A stretch of 64,000 nucleotides of DNA from FEB-10 sp963710645 (lineage in GTDB: Bacteria > Acidobacteriota > Thermoanaerobaculia > Thermoanaerobaculales > Sulfomarinibacteraceae): contig CAVQBD010000002.1 of NCBI GenBank assembly GCA_963710645.1, forward strand, positions 310,001 through 374,000, in the 5' to 3' direction. Position numbers and translations under genes: made by a program. The notes under the pieces were generated by a model. It was given only the letters and a program-made list of their open reading frames with translations. It did no database searches and was not told the origin of the DNA. This document shows, piece by piece, positions 28,225 to 37,071 of this stretch. The number at the start of each line of letters is the position of its first letter. Position 1 is the first letter of the stretch.

Positions 28225-29394
28225 TCAGGGCGTGGTGCAAGACCACCTCGAGCAGTCTCCTGTTTCGAAATCGTCGGTGAATGTTCCCGGGCGCACTCGA
28301 GAGGCGTGCCCGTTGTTCGCGGGATCCGGGTCGACCTCCAACGCGTCACTGGAAAAGATGAACGAGGCGACCTCGAATGGGTTTCCGGCCATGGCGCCCA
28401 TGGTCGCTGTGACCGTTCCACCGCTCAGGATCTCATTGATGAGGGCTTCGCCGTCTCTCTGGGACAGCATGATCACCGGAATGTCGATGGCGGATGCCAG
28501 TCCAAGGCCGTCCATGCGGACGACGCAGTCTTCGCTGTGTGAGGCGGAGTTTTCGCACTGCCCGTTATTGACGATGATGACTGCCACTGCTCCCGCCTGT
28601 TGGGCCCACCAGGCCTTGCTGGACGGCGGACACACCCCTCTCCGGATCAGGGCGATTCGGTCCGTCGCAAAGTCCTCGAGCGCGTCGCAGCCGAACGTCG
28701 GGTCACCGAATCCACCGCCATCATCCACCAGTTCGAGCTCGGCGGAGAACGGTTCGATCATCCACAGTCTCGGTCCGAAACAATCGCCCAACGATGTGCA
28801 TCCGGCGAAGGGAAACGAACTGCAATTCAAACCGGGTGCGTACCGCCCCATTCCCCGATCAAAGTGCCGCTGGTGCCAGGTCAGGGCCGGAAGATAGGTC
28901 CTGACGAGGTGCTCCGGGTGGGTGATGACCATCCCGCCGAAGGTGGGTGCTTCCATGGGAATCGGCAGATCAAGCGTGAACGACCCCGAACCGTCGAACT
29001 GCAATCCCTGCATCGGACTTGGAGGATCGGGCCCCTGGAGCTGCAATAGAAGGCCCTCACACGACGCCGTGTCCATTTTGACCAGGACCCGGTTGCCGTG
29101 GGTGTCGGTTCCCACCGTCGATTGGCGGAGGGCTTCCAAGTGCTCGTCGGTGAGCTGATCGGGCCGAACGGGCAGGCCCGCCGAAATCCCGACGTCGAGA
29201 TACCCCCTAAAGGCGTCGCCGGGCCCGTAATTGGCGTAGTGAATCCTGACGGTGGTCATCCCGCCGAGGGGAACCCGTGATGGCACCTCGACCCATGATG
29301 CCAGGTCGGGTTCGCTGGCTCCCACCAGCGCCGCAGTCGAAACGACAACCGTAGCGAAGAGAAGAAAACAAAAATCGCGCTGCCTTGGGTACAT
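28225..29394 (-). CDS. secreted PA-domain protein (paralogue)
   Basis: This 389-aa protein is a tandem paralogue of its downstream neighbour. It has a signal peptide (DFCFLLFATVVVSTAALVGA), a DUF11-like segment (GGMTTVRIHYANYGPGDAFR) and a PA domain (RIALIRRGVCPPSSKAWWAQ, AGAVAVIIVNNGQC, IDIPVIMLSQRDGEALI). It ends TDDFETGDCSRWSCTTP, the same tail motif with two added Cys. The ATG at 29394 was chosen because GGAGG stands 7 nt upstream and the signal peptide begins there. Confidence 0.8.
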   Translation of the reverse strand: MYPRQRDFCFLLFATVVVSTAALVGASEPDLASWVEVPSRVPLGGMTTVRIHYANYGPGDAFRGYLDVGISAGLPVRPDQLTDEHLEALRQSTVGTDTHGNRVLVKMDTASCEGLLLQLQGPDPPSPMQGLQFDGSGSFTLDLPIPMEAPTFGGMVITHPEHLVRTYLPALTWHQRHFDRGMGRYAPGLNCSSFPFAGCTSLGDCFGPRLWMIEPFSAELELVDDGGGFGDPTFGCDALEDFATDRIALIRRGVCPPSSKAWWAQQAGAVAVIIVNNGQCENSASHSEDCVVRMDGLGLASAIDIPVIMLSQRDGEALINEILSGGTVTATMGAMAGNPFEVASFIFSSDALEVDPDPANNGHASRVRPGTFTDDFETGDCSRWSCTTP

Positions 29395-29557
29395 GACACA
29401 CCTCCGAAGACCCATGAGCCAAACCTTCGGTGTCAATGGGGCAGAGGGGACAATCCCCAAGCCCCGTGTGTCATTCGCAGGCGGCAGGAGATCCAAATTG
29501 TAAGACTTACTCAGAAGATAGGTCGCGGGGGTCGGATGCGCAACATTTTCTCTCGGA

Positions 29558-29743
29558 TCACCGCCTCCTCGTTACCATCGCCCGGGCATCTTCACGGGCG
29601 GAGAAGGCCTGTTGTCCGACTCGGCGTGTGGTACTCGCCAAGTTGGCGAACAACGTGTCCTGGTAGGGCGCCATGGCCTTCAATACCTTTGGACCGCAGG
29701 GCTTGGAGCCGTCGAAACCCAGGGAGATCACCGAGTCGCCCAT
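29558..29743 (-). CDS. possible small protein, 61 aa, leaderless
   Basis: The 549-nt gap between the PA-domain gene and ribBA contains one plausible small gene. It would encode MGDSVISLGFDGSKPCGPKV... ending in a basic ARAMVTRRR tail, with no signal peptide or membrane segment. The support is a TACAAT hexamer ending 8 nt before the ATG, which matches the leaderless pattern of other genes here, plus a balanced amino-acid composition. Overlapping frames on the other strand are Arg/Pro/Ser-rich and look like noise. I do not recognise a family, and the gene is unproven. Confidence 0.4.
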   Translation of the reverse strand: MGDSVISLGFDGSKPCGPKVLKAMAPYQDTLFANLASTTRRVGQQAFSAREDARAMVTRRR

Positions 29744-29751
29744 TGACGGAA

Positions 29752-29757
29752 ATTGTA
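29752..29757 (-). promoter_or_regulatory. -10 element TACAAT of a possible leaderless promoter
   Basis: TACAAT on the minus strand ends 8 nt before the ATG at 29743. A -35 box is not obvious. Confidence 0.4.
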
Positions 29758-29943
29758 CTTCGGCGGGTCCGGGCCGGAGCGACGGGAGATTTCGTTCGCT
29801 GTCGGCAACCCCTCGACACCGCCTGGCCGTCAGTGCCTGTTTGGATGGATCCCGGATCGGGCAGCCGGGGCCCGGGTTGCGGCCAACCCCACTCAACGGC
29901 TACCATTCGGGTTCGCGGTCCGGCCGGACCGTAGGGAGTTCAG

Positions 29944-31170
29944 ATGAACGAACAAAGAGATTCGGGTGACGTGATTATCTCGGTGGAAGAGGGCATCGCG
30001 CGCATCGCGCGTGGAGAACAAGTGATTGTGGTGGATGACGAGGACCGCGAGAACGAGGGTGATCTCATCTTCGCCGCGGAGAAGGTCACACCGGAGGCCA
30101 TCAATTTCATGGCCCGTTTTGGACGGGGCCTGATCTGTGTGTCATTGACGCCCGAGCGGTGCGATGAGCTCGATCTTCCCTTGATGGTGGAGAAGAACAC
30201 CGCCTCCCATGGGACCGCGTTCTGCATCACCGTCGAGGCACGAGACGGAACCACCACCGGGATCTCGGCCCACGACAGGGCGGCGACAGTGCAGGCGTTG
30301 GTGGACCCGGCGTCGACTCCCGCAAGCCTCCGGCGACCCGGGCACATGTTCCCCCTTCGGGCGAAGCGGGGTGGCGTTCTCAAACGCGCAGGCCATACCG
30401 AGGCTTCGGTGGATCTTGCGCGGATGGCCGGCCTGGCCCCGGCAGGCGTGCTGTGCGAAGTCATGGACGATGACGGGGAAATGGCCCGCCTCCCTCGGCT
30501 CAAGGAGTTTGCCCGGGAACACGGTTTCGGCATTCTCACGGTGGCCGACCTCATCGCCTACCGCATGAGGACCGAGAAGCTGGTGGAACGGGTTGCCGGC
30601 CCGGAGCTTCCCACCGAGTACGGGAATTTCAAGATCTACGGCTATCGCAACAGCGTCACCGGCGAAGAACATGTGGCCCTGGTGATCGGCGAAATCGATC
30701 CCGAAGTGCCGACCTTGGTGAGGGTGCATTCGCAGTGTCTTACCGGTGACATCTTCGCTTCGCGGCGATGCGACTGCGGCGTGCAGCTGGATGTGGCCCT
30801 CCGGCGGATGGCTGAAGAGGGGCGGGGAGTGCTGCTCTATCTTCTTCAGGAAGGACGGGGCATCGGCCTTTTCAACAAGTTGAGGGCGTACGAGCTGCAG
30901 GACCAGGGTGAGGACACGGTGGAGGCGAATCTCCACCTGGGCTTCAAAGCCGACCCCAGGGACTATGGCACCGGCGCCCAGATCCTCAACGACCTCGGGG
31001 CTCGCAGGCTTCGGTTGATGACCAACAATCCGAAGAAATTCACTGCGCTTCGGGGATTCGGTCTGGAAATTGTGGAACGGGTTCCCTTGGAGGTCCAACC
31101 GACCGAGAGCAATCGAAGCTATCTCGAAACCAAGAAGGAGAAGATGGGCCATCTCCTCAAGCTGGTGTGA
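29944..31170 (+). CDS. ribBA: bifunctional DHBP synthase / GTP cyclohydrolase II
   Basis: This 408-aa protein catalyses both entry steps of riboflavin synthesis. Residues ~10-205 are RibB: DDEDRENEGDLIFAAEKVTP, SLTPERCDEL, RPGHMFPLRAKRGGVL and HTEASVDLARMAGL. Residues ~210-408 are RibA: VRVHSQCLTGDIFASRRCDC with the three zinc Cys, LLQEGRGIGLFNKLRAYELQ, GLKADPRDYG-like GFKADPRDYGTGAQIL and NNPKKFTALRGFGL. Both active sites look intact. The ATG follows GTAGGGAG. A TACCAT hexamer at 29900-29905 could be its -10. I looked for an FMN riboswitch upstream and saw none. Confidence 0.96.
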   Translation: MNEQRDSGDVIISVEEGIARIARGEQVIVVDDEDRENEGDLIFAAEKVTPEAINFMARFGRGLICVSLTPERCDELDLPLMVEKNTASHGTAFCITVEARDGTTTGISAHDRAATVQALVDPASTPASLRRPGHMFPLRAKRGGVLKRAGHTEASVDLARMAGLAPAGVLCEVMDDDGEMARLPRLKEFAREHGFGILTVADLIAYRMRTEKLVERVAGPELPTEYGNFKIYGYRNSVTGEEHVALVIGEIDPEVPTLVRVHSQCLTGDIFASRRCDCGVQLDVALRRMAEEGRGVLLYLLQEGRGIGLFNKLRAYELQDQGEDTVEANLHLGFKADPRDYGTGAQILNDLGARRLRLMTNNPKKFTALRGFGLEIVERVPLEVQPTESNRSYLETKKEKMGHLLKLV

Positions 31171-31187
31171 ATCCACCCAATCACCAG

Positions 31188-31349
31188 ATTCGGGACTCGG
31201 GACTCGGGATTCGAGTGACCGCCAGGATGCGAAGTGACGTGGATAAAGAAGGACAGCTGAGGTCCGAACTTCAGAAGGACCGGCTGGCGACGACTCCCCC
31301 GGCGAATCATAAAAATCCGAGCTTCGAGTCCCGAACTCCGAGATCCGAG
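31188..31349. repeat. inverted pair of heptamer arrays upstream of mfd
   Basis: ATTCGGG/ACTCGGG/ACTCGGG/ATTCGAG (31188-31215) and ATCCGAG/CTTCGAG/TCCCGAA/CTCCGAG/ATCCGAG (31315-31349) are reverse complements in sense (CGGGACTC against GAGTCCCG). They flank ~100 nt with no recognisable gene. The second array ends 5 nt before the mfd start codon. Confidence 0.88.
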
Positions 31350-31354
31350 TTGAT

Positions 31355-34300
31355 ATGACCTACCCGCTACCAAACCTTGACGATCTTGCCAAAGCCGTTG
31401 GCGCGGGGGAGGATTTTCTCGCCATCGGCGGGATCACTCCAGGTGCGCGGGCCCTGGTCTTGGCCGCTCTGGCGCGAGGTGGGTGGCCGGCCGGTCGAAT
31501 TCTGGTGGTCGTGCCCCACGTGGCTGAGGCGGCCGATCTGGCGGCCGGTCTCGAAATCCTCGCCCCCGGACTTCAAGTGGGAGTGATTCCTGCGGAGGGA
31601 GCGGCGCCGTACCAGGGGGCCGAGCCGCCGCTGGCGGCTCGACTCGAATTGGTGCGATTGTTGGCCAGACTCGATGCCGGAGAGGTCCAGGTTCTGGTGG
31701 CGCCGGCGCGAGTCCTGTTGGCGCCGATCCCGGAACCGTCCGCCGCAGCCGGTCGGACCCTTCACATCGAGCGGGGCTCGAAACTGGAGACCCAGGATCT
31801 TGGACGATGGCTTGCCCAGGCTGGTTACCGTCGCGTGGATCTTGTTGAAGAGGCTGGAGATTTTGCGGTCCGGGGATGGGTCGTGGACCTGCACTCCGGC
31901 GTTGGTGACGGGTTGCGGGTGGAGATGGACGACGACATCGTCGAGCGAATTCAACCATTTGATCCTTCGACCCAGAGAAGCCTCGGCGACGGCCTGGACC
32001 GGGTGGAGATGACCGCCCTCGATCCCTTTCCATCTGAACTCGAGTGGTGTGACGCGGTCGCTGATCAACTGGAAGGAGAGTATCCCGCCCTCGCCGGGCT
32101 CATGCGGGAGGGCGTCGAGCGGAGGCTCTGGTGGGGGACGCTTCATCTGGCCGAAGGCGCGACGAATTGGCTGGACGTGGTGGATTCCGTCGTGGTCTGT
32201 GACCGCGACGACGCATTGGGTGAGCTGACACGCTGGTGGAAGGTCCAGGAACGCGAGTGGCAAACACTGGGGGCTCGCGATGTGTCCCTGCCTCCTCCGG
32301 AACGAATGTTGGTGGACCAGAAATCCATAAGGCCTCGGCTGGAGGCGCCGTCGTTGCGGGTGGAACAGCTCGAACTGGCTGACGGCACGACCACATGGTG
32401 GCGACTGGCAACCCACCCCAGCGAGAGCTTCGTTCGGCGGATTCCGGATCTCGTACCGACTCTTCGCGGTCGGCGCGCCGAGGATATGACCCAGCTCTTG
32501 GTGGTGGCCTCGGCCGGGGAACAGAGGCGATTCCAACATCTCCTGATCGAGGGCGACCTGGTGCCGGCGACAGCCCCTCCACCGGCGGGCGAGGTGGCGA
32601 TCGAGGTGGGGGGTCTGCAGCGAGGATTTCGGTGGGACGGCGGGTTGGCCGTTTACGGACGCCGCGACCTGACAGCCGTTCCCGCACCGCGCAAACGCCG
32701 GGCCGGAACCGCGGCCTTCGTTTCTGATCTGCGCGACCTCCGTCCCGACGATCTCGTGGTGCACCTCGATCACGGGATCGGCCGGTTTGCCGGTTTTCGG
32801 AGAATCCTCGTTGAAGGCCGTGAACTTGAAATGATGGTGTTGGCCTACCGCGGTGGCGACACACTGCTGGTTCCGGTCGAGCGGGCCGATCTCATCCAGA
32901 AATACGCCTCTGGTGATGCTGAAGGAACACCGCCCCTCGATCGATTGGGTGGGAGTACCTGGCGTCGCCGCCGGTCCCGAGTCAAGAAGGCGGTGCGGGA
33001 GATGGCGGCCGAACTGCTGCGGCTCGCTGCGGCCCGCAGCGCCTCACAGGGGCACGCGTTCTCACCGGATTCGCCGTGGCAGCGCGAGTTCGAGGACGCA
33101 TTCGAGTACGACATGACGCTGGATCAGACACGAGCCATCGAAGAGATCAAGGGAGACATGGAAGGGTCCAGGCCCATGGACCGGCTGCTGTGCGGTGATG
33201 TGGGCTACGGCAAGACGGAGGTGGCGATCCGGGCGGCTTTCAAGGCGGTTCTCGACGGGAAACAGGTGGTCGTTCTTGCCCCAACCACGATTCTCGCGGA
33301 GCAGCACCTGGAGACCTTCGGCCGCAGATTCCAGGGATTCCCTGTCGAGGTTCGAATGTTGTCGCGGTTCACACCGCCGCGGGAGGTGAAGCCGATTCTG
33401 CAGGGTCTGGCGGACGGCCAGGTGGATGTGGTTGTGGGCACCCACCGATTGTTGAGCGCGGACGTCAGCTTCCGCGATCTCGGACTGGTGATCCTCGACG
33501 AGGAGCAGCGCTTCGGGGTTGCCCAGAAGGAGCGGCTCAAGAAATTGCGCACCGAGGTGGATGTGGTGGCCATGTCCGCCACGCCGATCCCCCGCACGCT
33601 GAACATGTCGCTCACCGGGTTGCGGGATGTGTCGCTCATCGAGACCCCCCCGCGGGATCGCCAAGCCGTGGAGACGTCGGTGTTGGAGTTCACCGAGGAG
33701 GTGGTCCGGGAGGCGATCCTCTACGAGATGGAACGCGGAGGACAGGTGTTCTTCGTCCACAATCGGGTGAAGTCCATTGGCGCCTTTGCGGACTGGATAG
33801 GCCGCGTTGTTCCCGAGGCCAGGATCGTGGTGGCCCATGGACAGATGTCGGAGCGGTCCCTCGAACGGGCCATGCACTCCTTCCTGGAGGGTGAAGCCGA
33901 CGTCCTGCTCGCGACGGCGATCATCGAGAACGGCCTCGATATTCCGAATGCGAACACGCTTCTGGTCAATCGGGCGGATCGTTTCGGTCTCGCCCAGCTG
34001 TATCAGCTCCGAGGTCGGGTGGGTCGGTCGGATCGACTGGCGTTTGCCTATTTCCTGGTCCCTCCGGGATTGGCTTTGTCACCATTGGCGCGATCTCGGC
34101 TCGCGGCAATCCAGGAATTCTGTGAGCTGGGTGCCGGATTCAGGATCGCGGCCCGTGATCTGGAGATTCGGGGCGCCGGCAACCTGCTTGGCGGTGAACA
34201 GCACGGATTCATGGAGGCGGTGGGATTCGAAACCTATTGTCGGCTTCTCGAAGAGGCCGTGGCCGAGCTGGAAGGAAGGGAGTTGCCGGGTCGCCGTGAG

Positions 34301-34729
34301 GTCGAATTGAGGTTGGGCCTGGACCTCCAACTCCCGGAGACATATGTCCCTGAACCCGCCCTGCGCCTCAGCTTCTACAAGCGATTGGCCTCGGTGACCG
34401 AAGAGGAGGTTTTGTCCGCCCTAATGGACGAAATGGTGGACCGGTATGGACCCGCGCCTCCTCAGCTGCCTTCGCTGGCGTCGGCGCAGCGGATTCGAAT
34501 GGCGGCTCAAGGTGCGCGGGTGGTGTCGGTGGCACGACGGTCGGGCCAGTGGCGAATCAACCTCGACCCGGAGTCACTGCCCCCGGTTGCGCTCGCCGAG
34601 GCGCTCGCCGGTTGGCCGGATTCCAGGGTCACCCCTGATGGAGCGATCACCTTGCCTGGGTCGGCGGATCAGCTTGACTCGGTCCGTCGGTTCCTCGAGC
34701 AGCTGGATCCATCGCGTTCCCTCGCCTGA
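31355..34729 (+). CDS. mfd: transcription-repair coupling factor
   Basis: This 1124-aa ATPase removes stalled RNA polymerase and recruits UvrA to lesions. The N-terminal third is the UvrB-like region. The RNA polymerase interaction domain lies near residue 466 (DLVVHLDHGIGRFAGFRRI). The translocase follows: Walker A near 611 (LLCGDVGYGKTEVAIRAAF), the DEEQ box near 715 (ILDEEQRFGVAQKERL), SATPIPRTLNMSLTGLRD, and QLRGRVGRSDRLAFAYFL. The C-terminal TRCF domain is present. All helicase motifs look intact. The heptamer array runs to within a few bases of the start, and no clear ribosome binding site is seen. Confidence 0.97.
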   Translation: MTYPLPNLDDLAKAVGAGEDFLAIGGITPGARALVLAALARGGWPAGRILVVVPHVAEAADLAAGLEILAPGLQVGVIPAEGAAPYQGAEPPLAARLELVRLLARLDAGEVQVLVAPARVLLAPIPEPSAAAGRTLHIERGSKLETQDLGRWLAQAGYRRVDLVEEAGDFAVRGWVVDLHSGVGDGLRVEMDDDIVERIQPFDPSTQRSLGDGLDRVEMTALDPFPSELEWCDAVADQLEGEYPALAGLMREGVERRLWWGTLHLAEGATNWLDVVDSVVVCDRDDALGELTRWWKVQEREWQTLGARDVSLPPPERMLVDQKSIRPRLEAPSLRVEQLELADGTTTWWRLATHPSESFVRRIPDLVPTLRGRRAEDMTQLLVVASAGEQRRFQHLLIEGDLVPATAPPPAGEVAIEVGGLQRGFRWDGGLAVYGRRDLTAVPAPRKRRAGTAAFVSDLRDLRPDDLVVHLDHGIGRFAGFRRILVEGRELEMMVLAYRGGDTLLVPVERADLIQKYASGDAEGTPPLDRLGGSTWRRRRSRVKKAVREMAAELLRLAAARSASQGHAFSPDSPWQREFEDAFEYDMTLDQTRAIEEIKGDMEGSRPMDRLLCGDVGYGKTEVAIRAAFKAVLDGKQVVVLAPTTILAEQHLETFGRRFQGFPVEVRMLSRFTPPREVKPILQGLADGQVDVVVGTHRLLSADVSFRDLGLVILDEEQRFGVAQKERLKKLRTEVDVVAMSATPIPRTLNMSLTGLRDVSLIETPPRDRQAVETSVLEFTEEVVREAILYEMERGGQVFFVHNRVKSIGAFADWIGRVVPEARIVVAHGQMSERSLERAMHSFLEGEADVLLATAIIENGLDIPNANTLLVNRADRFGLAQLYQLRGRVGRSDRLAFAYFLVPPGLALSPLARSRLAAIQEFCELGAGFRIAARDLEIRGAGNLLGGEQHGFMEAVGFETYCRLLEEAVAELEGRELPGRREVELRLGLDLQLPETYVPEPALRLSFYKRLASVTEEEVLSALMDEMVDRYGPAPPQLPSLASAQRIRMAAQGARVVSVARRSGQWRINLDPESLPPVALAEALAGWPDSRVTPDGAITLPGSADQLDSVRRFLEQLDPSRSLA

Positions 34730-34749
34730 CCGATTGAGCGGAAACCGGT

Positions 34750-34755
34750 TACGAT
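34750..34755 (+). promoter_or_regulatory. -10 element TACGAT of a leaderless promoter
   Basis: TACGAT is followed by 6 nt and the ATG at 34762. The same hexamer serves the PPTase gene. Confidence 0.5.
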
Positions 34756-34761
34756 CGAAGA

Positions 34762-36021
34762 ATGGATCCCCGGAAAAAACACGAACTCGGCCGCGGCGTT
34801 GACGTGGTCATGGGATTTGACGGCGGGTGGCAGGTTCGAAGCCAACGCCTCCACATGCCGTGGACCGCTCGCACGGGACACGTGACGGGATCCGCGGTGA
34901 TGTGGCTGGAGGAATTCTTCGAGGCGGTTCGGGTGACCAGAACGGCTTCCGGCGAGCGGTGGGATCTCAGGCCGTGGCAGGAAAACGAGGTGATGCGCGG
35001 CGTGTTTCGTCTCACCGATTCCTCTGTCGAGGCCATCCACAGCGACCGATCGCAGGGTCGGAAACAGGTCGCCTTCCGTTGGCTGACCGCACCGATCTTG
35101 CCGATTGTTGGTCTGGCGCCCGGAAAAATGCAGACGAGGTGGCAGCGCGAGTGGGGTTTCCCGGCCGTGACGGCGACACTCGTGTCGGCCGTGATCGAGT
35201 TGGCGGCGGCAGCGGCGGGAGTGATCCACCTCATAGCACAGGGAATGGCGGGGGTGAGCTTCTTACCTCCGGGGCTTTCCTGGCTCGGGTTGTTGTCACC
35301 AGTGTTGTTTGTCGAATCGGTGGTGAGGTTGAAGCATCTCTCCGCCCACCAGCAGCCGATTGGTTCGGTTGTTGGTCTGCCTTTCGGTCTGGTGGGAGGG
35401 GACGAATCGACCCCTGAGGCGCTCCATATGCCGGAAGTCCGTCGGGCTGACCCGGTCTCCGGCGAACTGGACCTGTGGTCTCCCATCCATCGATCCGACT
35501 GGGGGTCGTACGGGTTGTTGCGATTCCGGGACCAGTTGTACAAGCTGGAAAAGCTCGAGGCCTCCGGTGGGGGATGGCTGTACCACTTCAAGAAGGGCGA
35601 CGCTGATGGGGAGATCGCCCAATTGCGGCTCGTTCCTCAAATGAAAGGGGCCCGGCGCGAGCCGGTCGACTCCCGTCCGGGCAAGGACCGGGAACCGGGA
35701 CTGCTGGCCACGGCTGGACTCACGGCCCTCTCGTGCATGGCTCCACGGGACATTCAGGAGAGATGGGCGGCGCGTATCGAGGCACACCCACTTGTGCTGA
35801 CCCTGGTCGGTGCGGGTGCAGAGTTGGTGGGGGGGCTGATCAACATCAAGGCGAGCCAGCCTGGCGACGGTCCGTGGTGGCTCGTTCTCGACCTGTTTTT
35901 CGTGGCAGAGGGCACCGTGCGTTGCGTCCTACTGGTCATCAGCGGTCGCGCCGTGGGAAGCGTTTTCGGACTGGCGCTGCGGCCGCTCTTCGAGAAGTGG
36001 ATGCCCGAGGATACTGGCTGA
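34762..36021 (+). CDS. hypothetical membrane protein, 419 aa
   Basis: I do not recognise this protein. The first ~130 residues are soluble and basic/aromatic (HELGRGVDVVMGFDGGWQV). Two hydrophobic stretches follow near residues 133-160 (VTATLVSAVIELAAAAAGVI) and 170-190 (LSWLGLLSPVLFVESVV). A soluble middle part (RFRDQLYKLEKLEASGGGWL) comes next, and two more hydrophobic stretches near the C-terminus (LVLTLVGAGAELVGGLINI, LVLDLFFVAEGTVRCVLLVI). No signal peptide is present. It is transcribed from TACGAT 6 nt before the start. Its TGA stop touches the AATGAGA array. Confidence 0.7.
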   Translation: MDPRKKHELGRGVDVVMGFDGGWQVRSQRLHMPWTARTGHVTGSAVMWLEEFFEAVRVTRTASGERWDLRPWQENEVMRGVFRLTDSSVEAIHSDRSQGRKQVAFRWLTAPILPIVGLAPGKMQTRWQREWGFPAVTATLVSAVIELAAAAAGVIHLIAQGMAGVSFLPPGLSWLGLLSPVLFVESVVRLKHLSAHQQPIGSVVGLPFGLVGGDESTPEALHMPEVRRADPVSGELDLWSPIHRSDWGSYGLLRFRDQLYKLEKLEASGGGWLYHFKKGDADGEIAQLRLVPQMKGARREPVDSRPGKDREPGLLATAGLTALSCMAPRDIQERWAARIEAHPLVLTLVGAGAELVGGLINIKASQPGDGPWWLVLDLFFVAEGTVRCVLLVISGRAVGSVFGLALRPLFEKWMPEDTG

Positions 36022-36139
36022 ATGAGAAATGAGAAATGAGAAATGAGAAATGAGAAAAAATGAGAAATGAGAAATTGAAAGTCCCCCACGCTGCGGAAAT
36101 CTCTGATTTCACATTTCTCATTTCTCATTTCTCTCATTC
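36021..36139. repeat. inverted AATGAGA/CATTTCT heptamer arrays
   Basis: The left arm has AATGAGA x5, a 5-nt A-run and TGAGAAA x2 plus TTGAAAG (36021-36081). The right arm has CATTTCT x3 and CTCATTC (36112-36139), which is the reverse complement. The ~30-nt spacer starts GTCCCCCACGCTGCGG. The transcript could fold into a long imperfect hairpin behind the upstream gene and may act as a terminator. Confidence 0.93.
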
Positions 36140-36213
36140 TCCCACCGTGAACGGCGCACCGGCCGATGGGTTCTTGGACGGTTGAGGAAAACTATCAGCC
36201 ATCTCCAAAATGT

Positions 36214-36219
36214 TATCCT
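36214..36219 (+). promoter_or_regulatory. -10 element TATCCT of a leaderless promoter
   Basis: TATCCT is followed by 6 nt and the ATG at 36226, which also begins the lipoprotein signal peptide. Confidence 0.5.
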
Positions 36220-36225
36220 TCGCGG

Positions 36226-37071
36226 ATGGTCGGTTGGAGACTCTTCGCCGTGCTTGCCAGCGCTGTCCTCACCCTCGTCGCGTGTGGGGTGGACGAGTCT
36301 GTGGTCGCTGACGTCGGCGGTCACGAAATCGGTGTCGAGACGGTGCAGGACTATCTCACCGCGACAACCGGAATGCCGTGGCAGACTGTGGCTCGACCGG
36401 CCGCCGAGGGCCTCTTGGACCAATTCCTCGACCAGGAGGTGATGGTGGCAGCGTCGGAAAGGGTGGACCGCGATAAGTTGCCCATCGATCCGGCGAAGAG
36501 GTCGGCCACAGTCCGCCGGTTGATCGGCGCGGTGTGTGGCCAACCTCCTGTGCCGGCCGAAGGTGACGTGGATCGTGCGGTGGAGGAAAGACTGCAACAG
36601 GTCCGGCCGGCGCGGGCGCGTATTCGTCAGTTGTTGGTCGATTCTGAGGAACAGGCCGACCAGGCCCGTCATCGCCTGGAAGCCGGCGAGCCGTTCATCG
36701 AGGTTTCTCGATCTGTATCCAGAGCGCCCAACGCCGACGTTGGGGGAGATGTCGGTACGATCGCGCGGGGGACTTTGCCCGCTGGCCTGGACGACGTCGT
36801 CTTTACCCTCTCAGAGGGGGAGATCTCCGCTCCGGTCGCCTCGCCCGCGGGTTACCATGTCTTCCAGGTGCTCGAGGTGGTTCCTGAGGGTCCTCTGTCG
36901 AGGGACGAGATCGAGCCGATGGTCCGGCGCGAGTTGGCCGACGAGCTGTCAGGGGATTTCACACGCCGTTGTGTGGCCCAGACAGCGAAGACCATGGGTG
37001 TGACCGTGTACGAGGATCACTTATGGTTTTCGTATAACGGACGTTACGGGGAGGCGACGAATGATGAATAG
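36226..37071 (+). CDS. parvulin-type peptidyl-prolyl isomerase, lipoprotein
   Basis: This 281-aa protein is an envelope foldase. It has a lipoprotein signal (LFAVLASAVLTLVACGVD, lipobox LVAC), an N-terminal helical region and a parvulin rotamase domain at about residues 125-225 (ARIRQLLVDSEEQADQARHR, GGDVGTIARGTLPAGLDDVV, FTLSEGEISAPVASPAGYHV). The first ATG of the long frame lies 60 nt upstream, but 36226 gives the correct signal peptide and fits TATCCT. It overlaps the next foldase gene by 11 nt. Confidence 0.88.
   Translation: MVGWRLFAVLASAVLTLVACGVDESVVADVGGHEIGVETVQDYLTATTGMPWQTVARPAAEGLLDQFLDQEVMVAASERVDRDKLPIDPAKRSATVRRLIGAVCGQPPVPAEGDVDRAVEERLQQVRPARARIRQLLVDSEEQADQARHRLEAGEPFIEVSRSVSRAPNADVGGDVGTIARGTLPAGLDDVVFTLSEGEISAPVASPAGYHVFQVLEVVPEGPLSRDEIEPMVRRELADELSGDFTRRCVAQTAKTMGVTVYEDHLWFSYNGRYGEATNDE

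Noticed and set aside
29536..29934. A 132-codon plus-strand frame before ribBA.
   Set aside because: Its composition is Arg/Pro/Ser-rich without any domain pattern, it has no ribosome binding site, and it overlaps a better minus-strand candidate.
29760..29943. Possible FMN riboswitch upstream of ribBA.
   Set aside because: The conserved RFN segments (such as the GGGGCAGGGTGAAATTCCC type) are not present.
31367..32773. Long open frame (468 codons) antisense to the 5' part of mfd.
   Set aside because: It is a shadow of mfd, which has all its domains in frame on the other strand.
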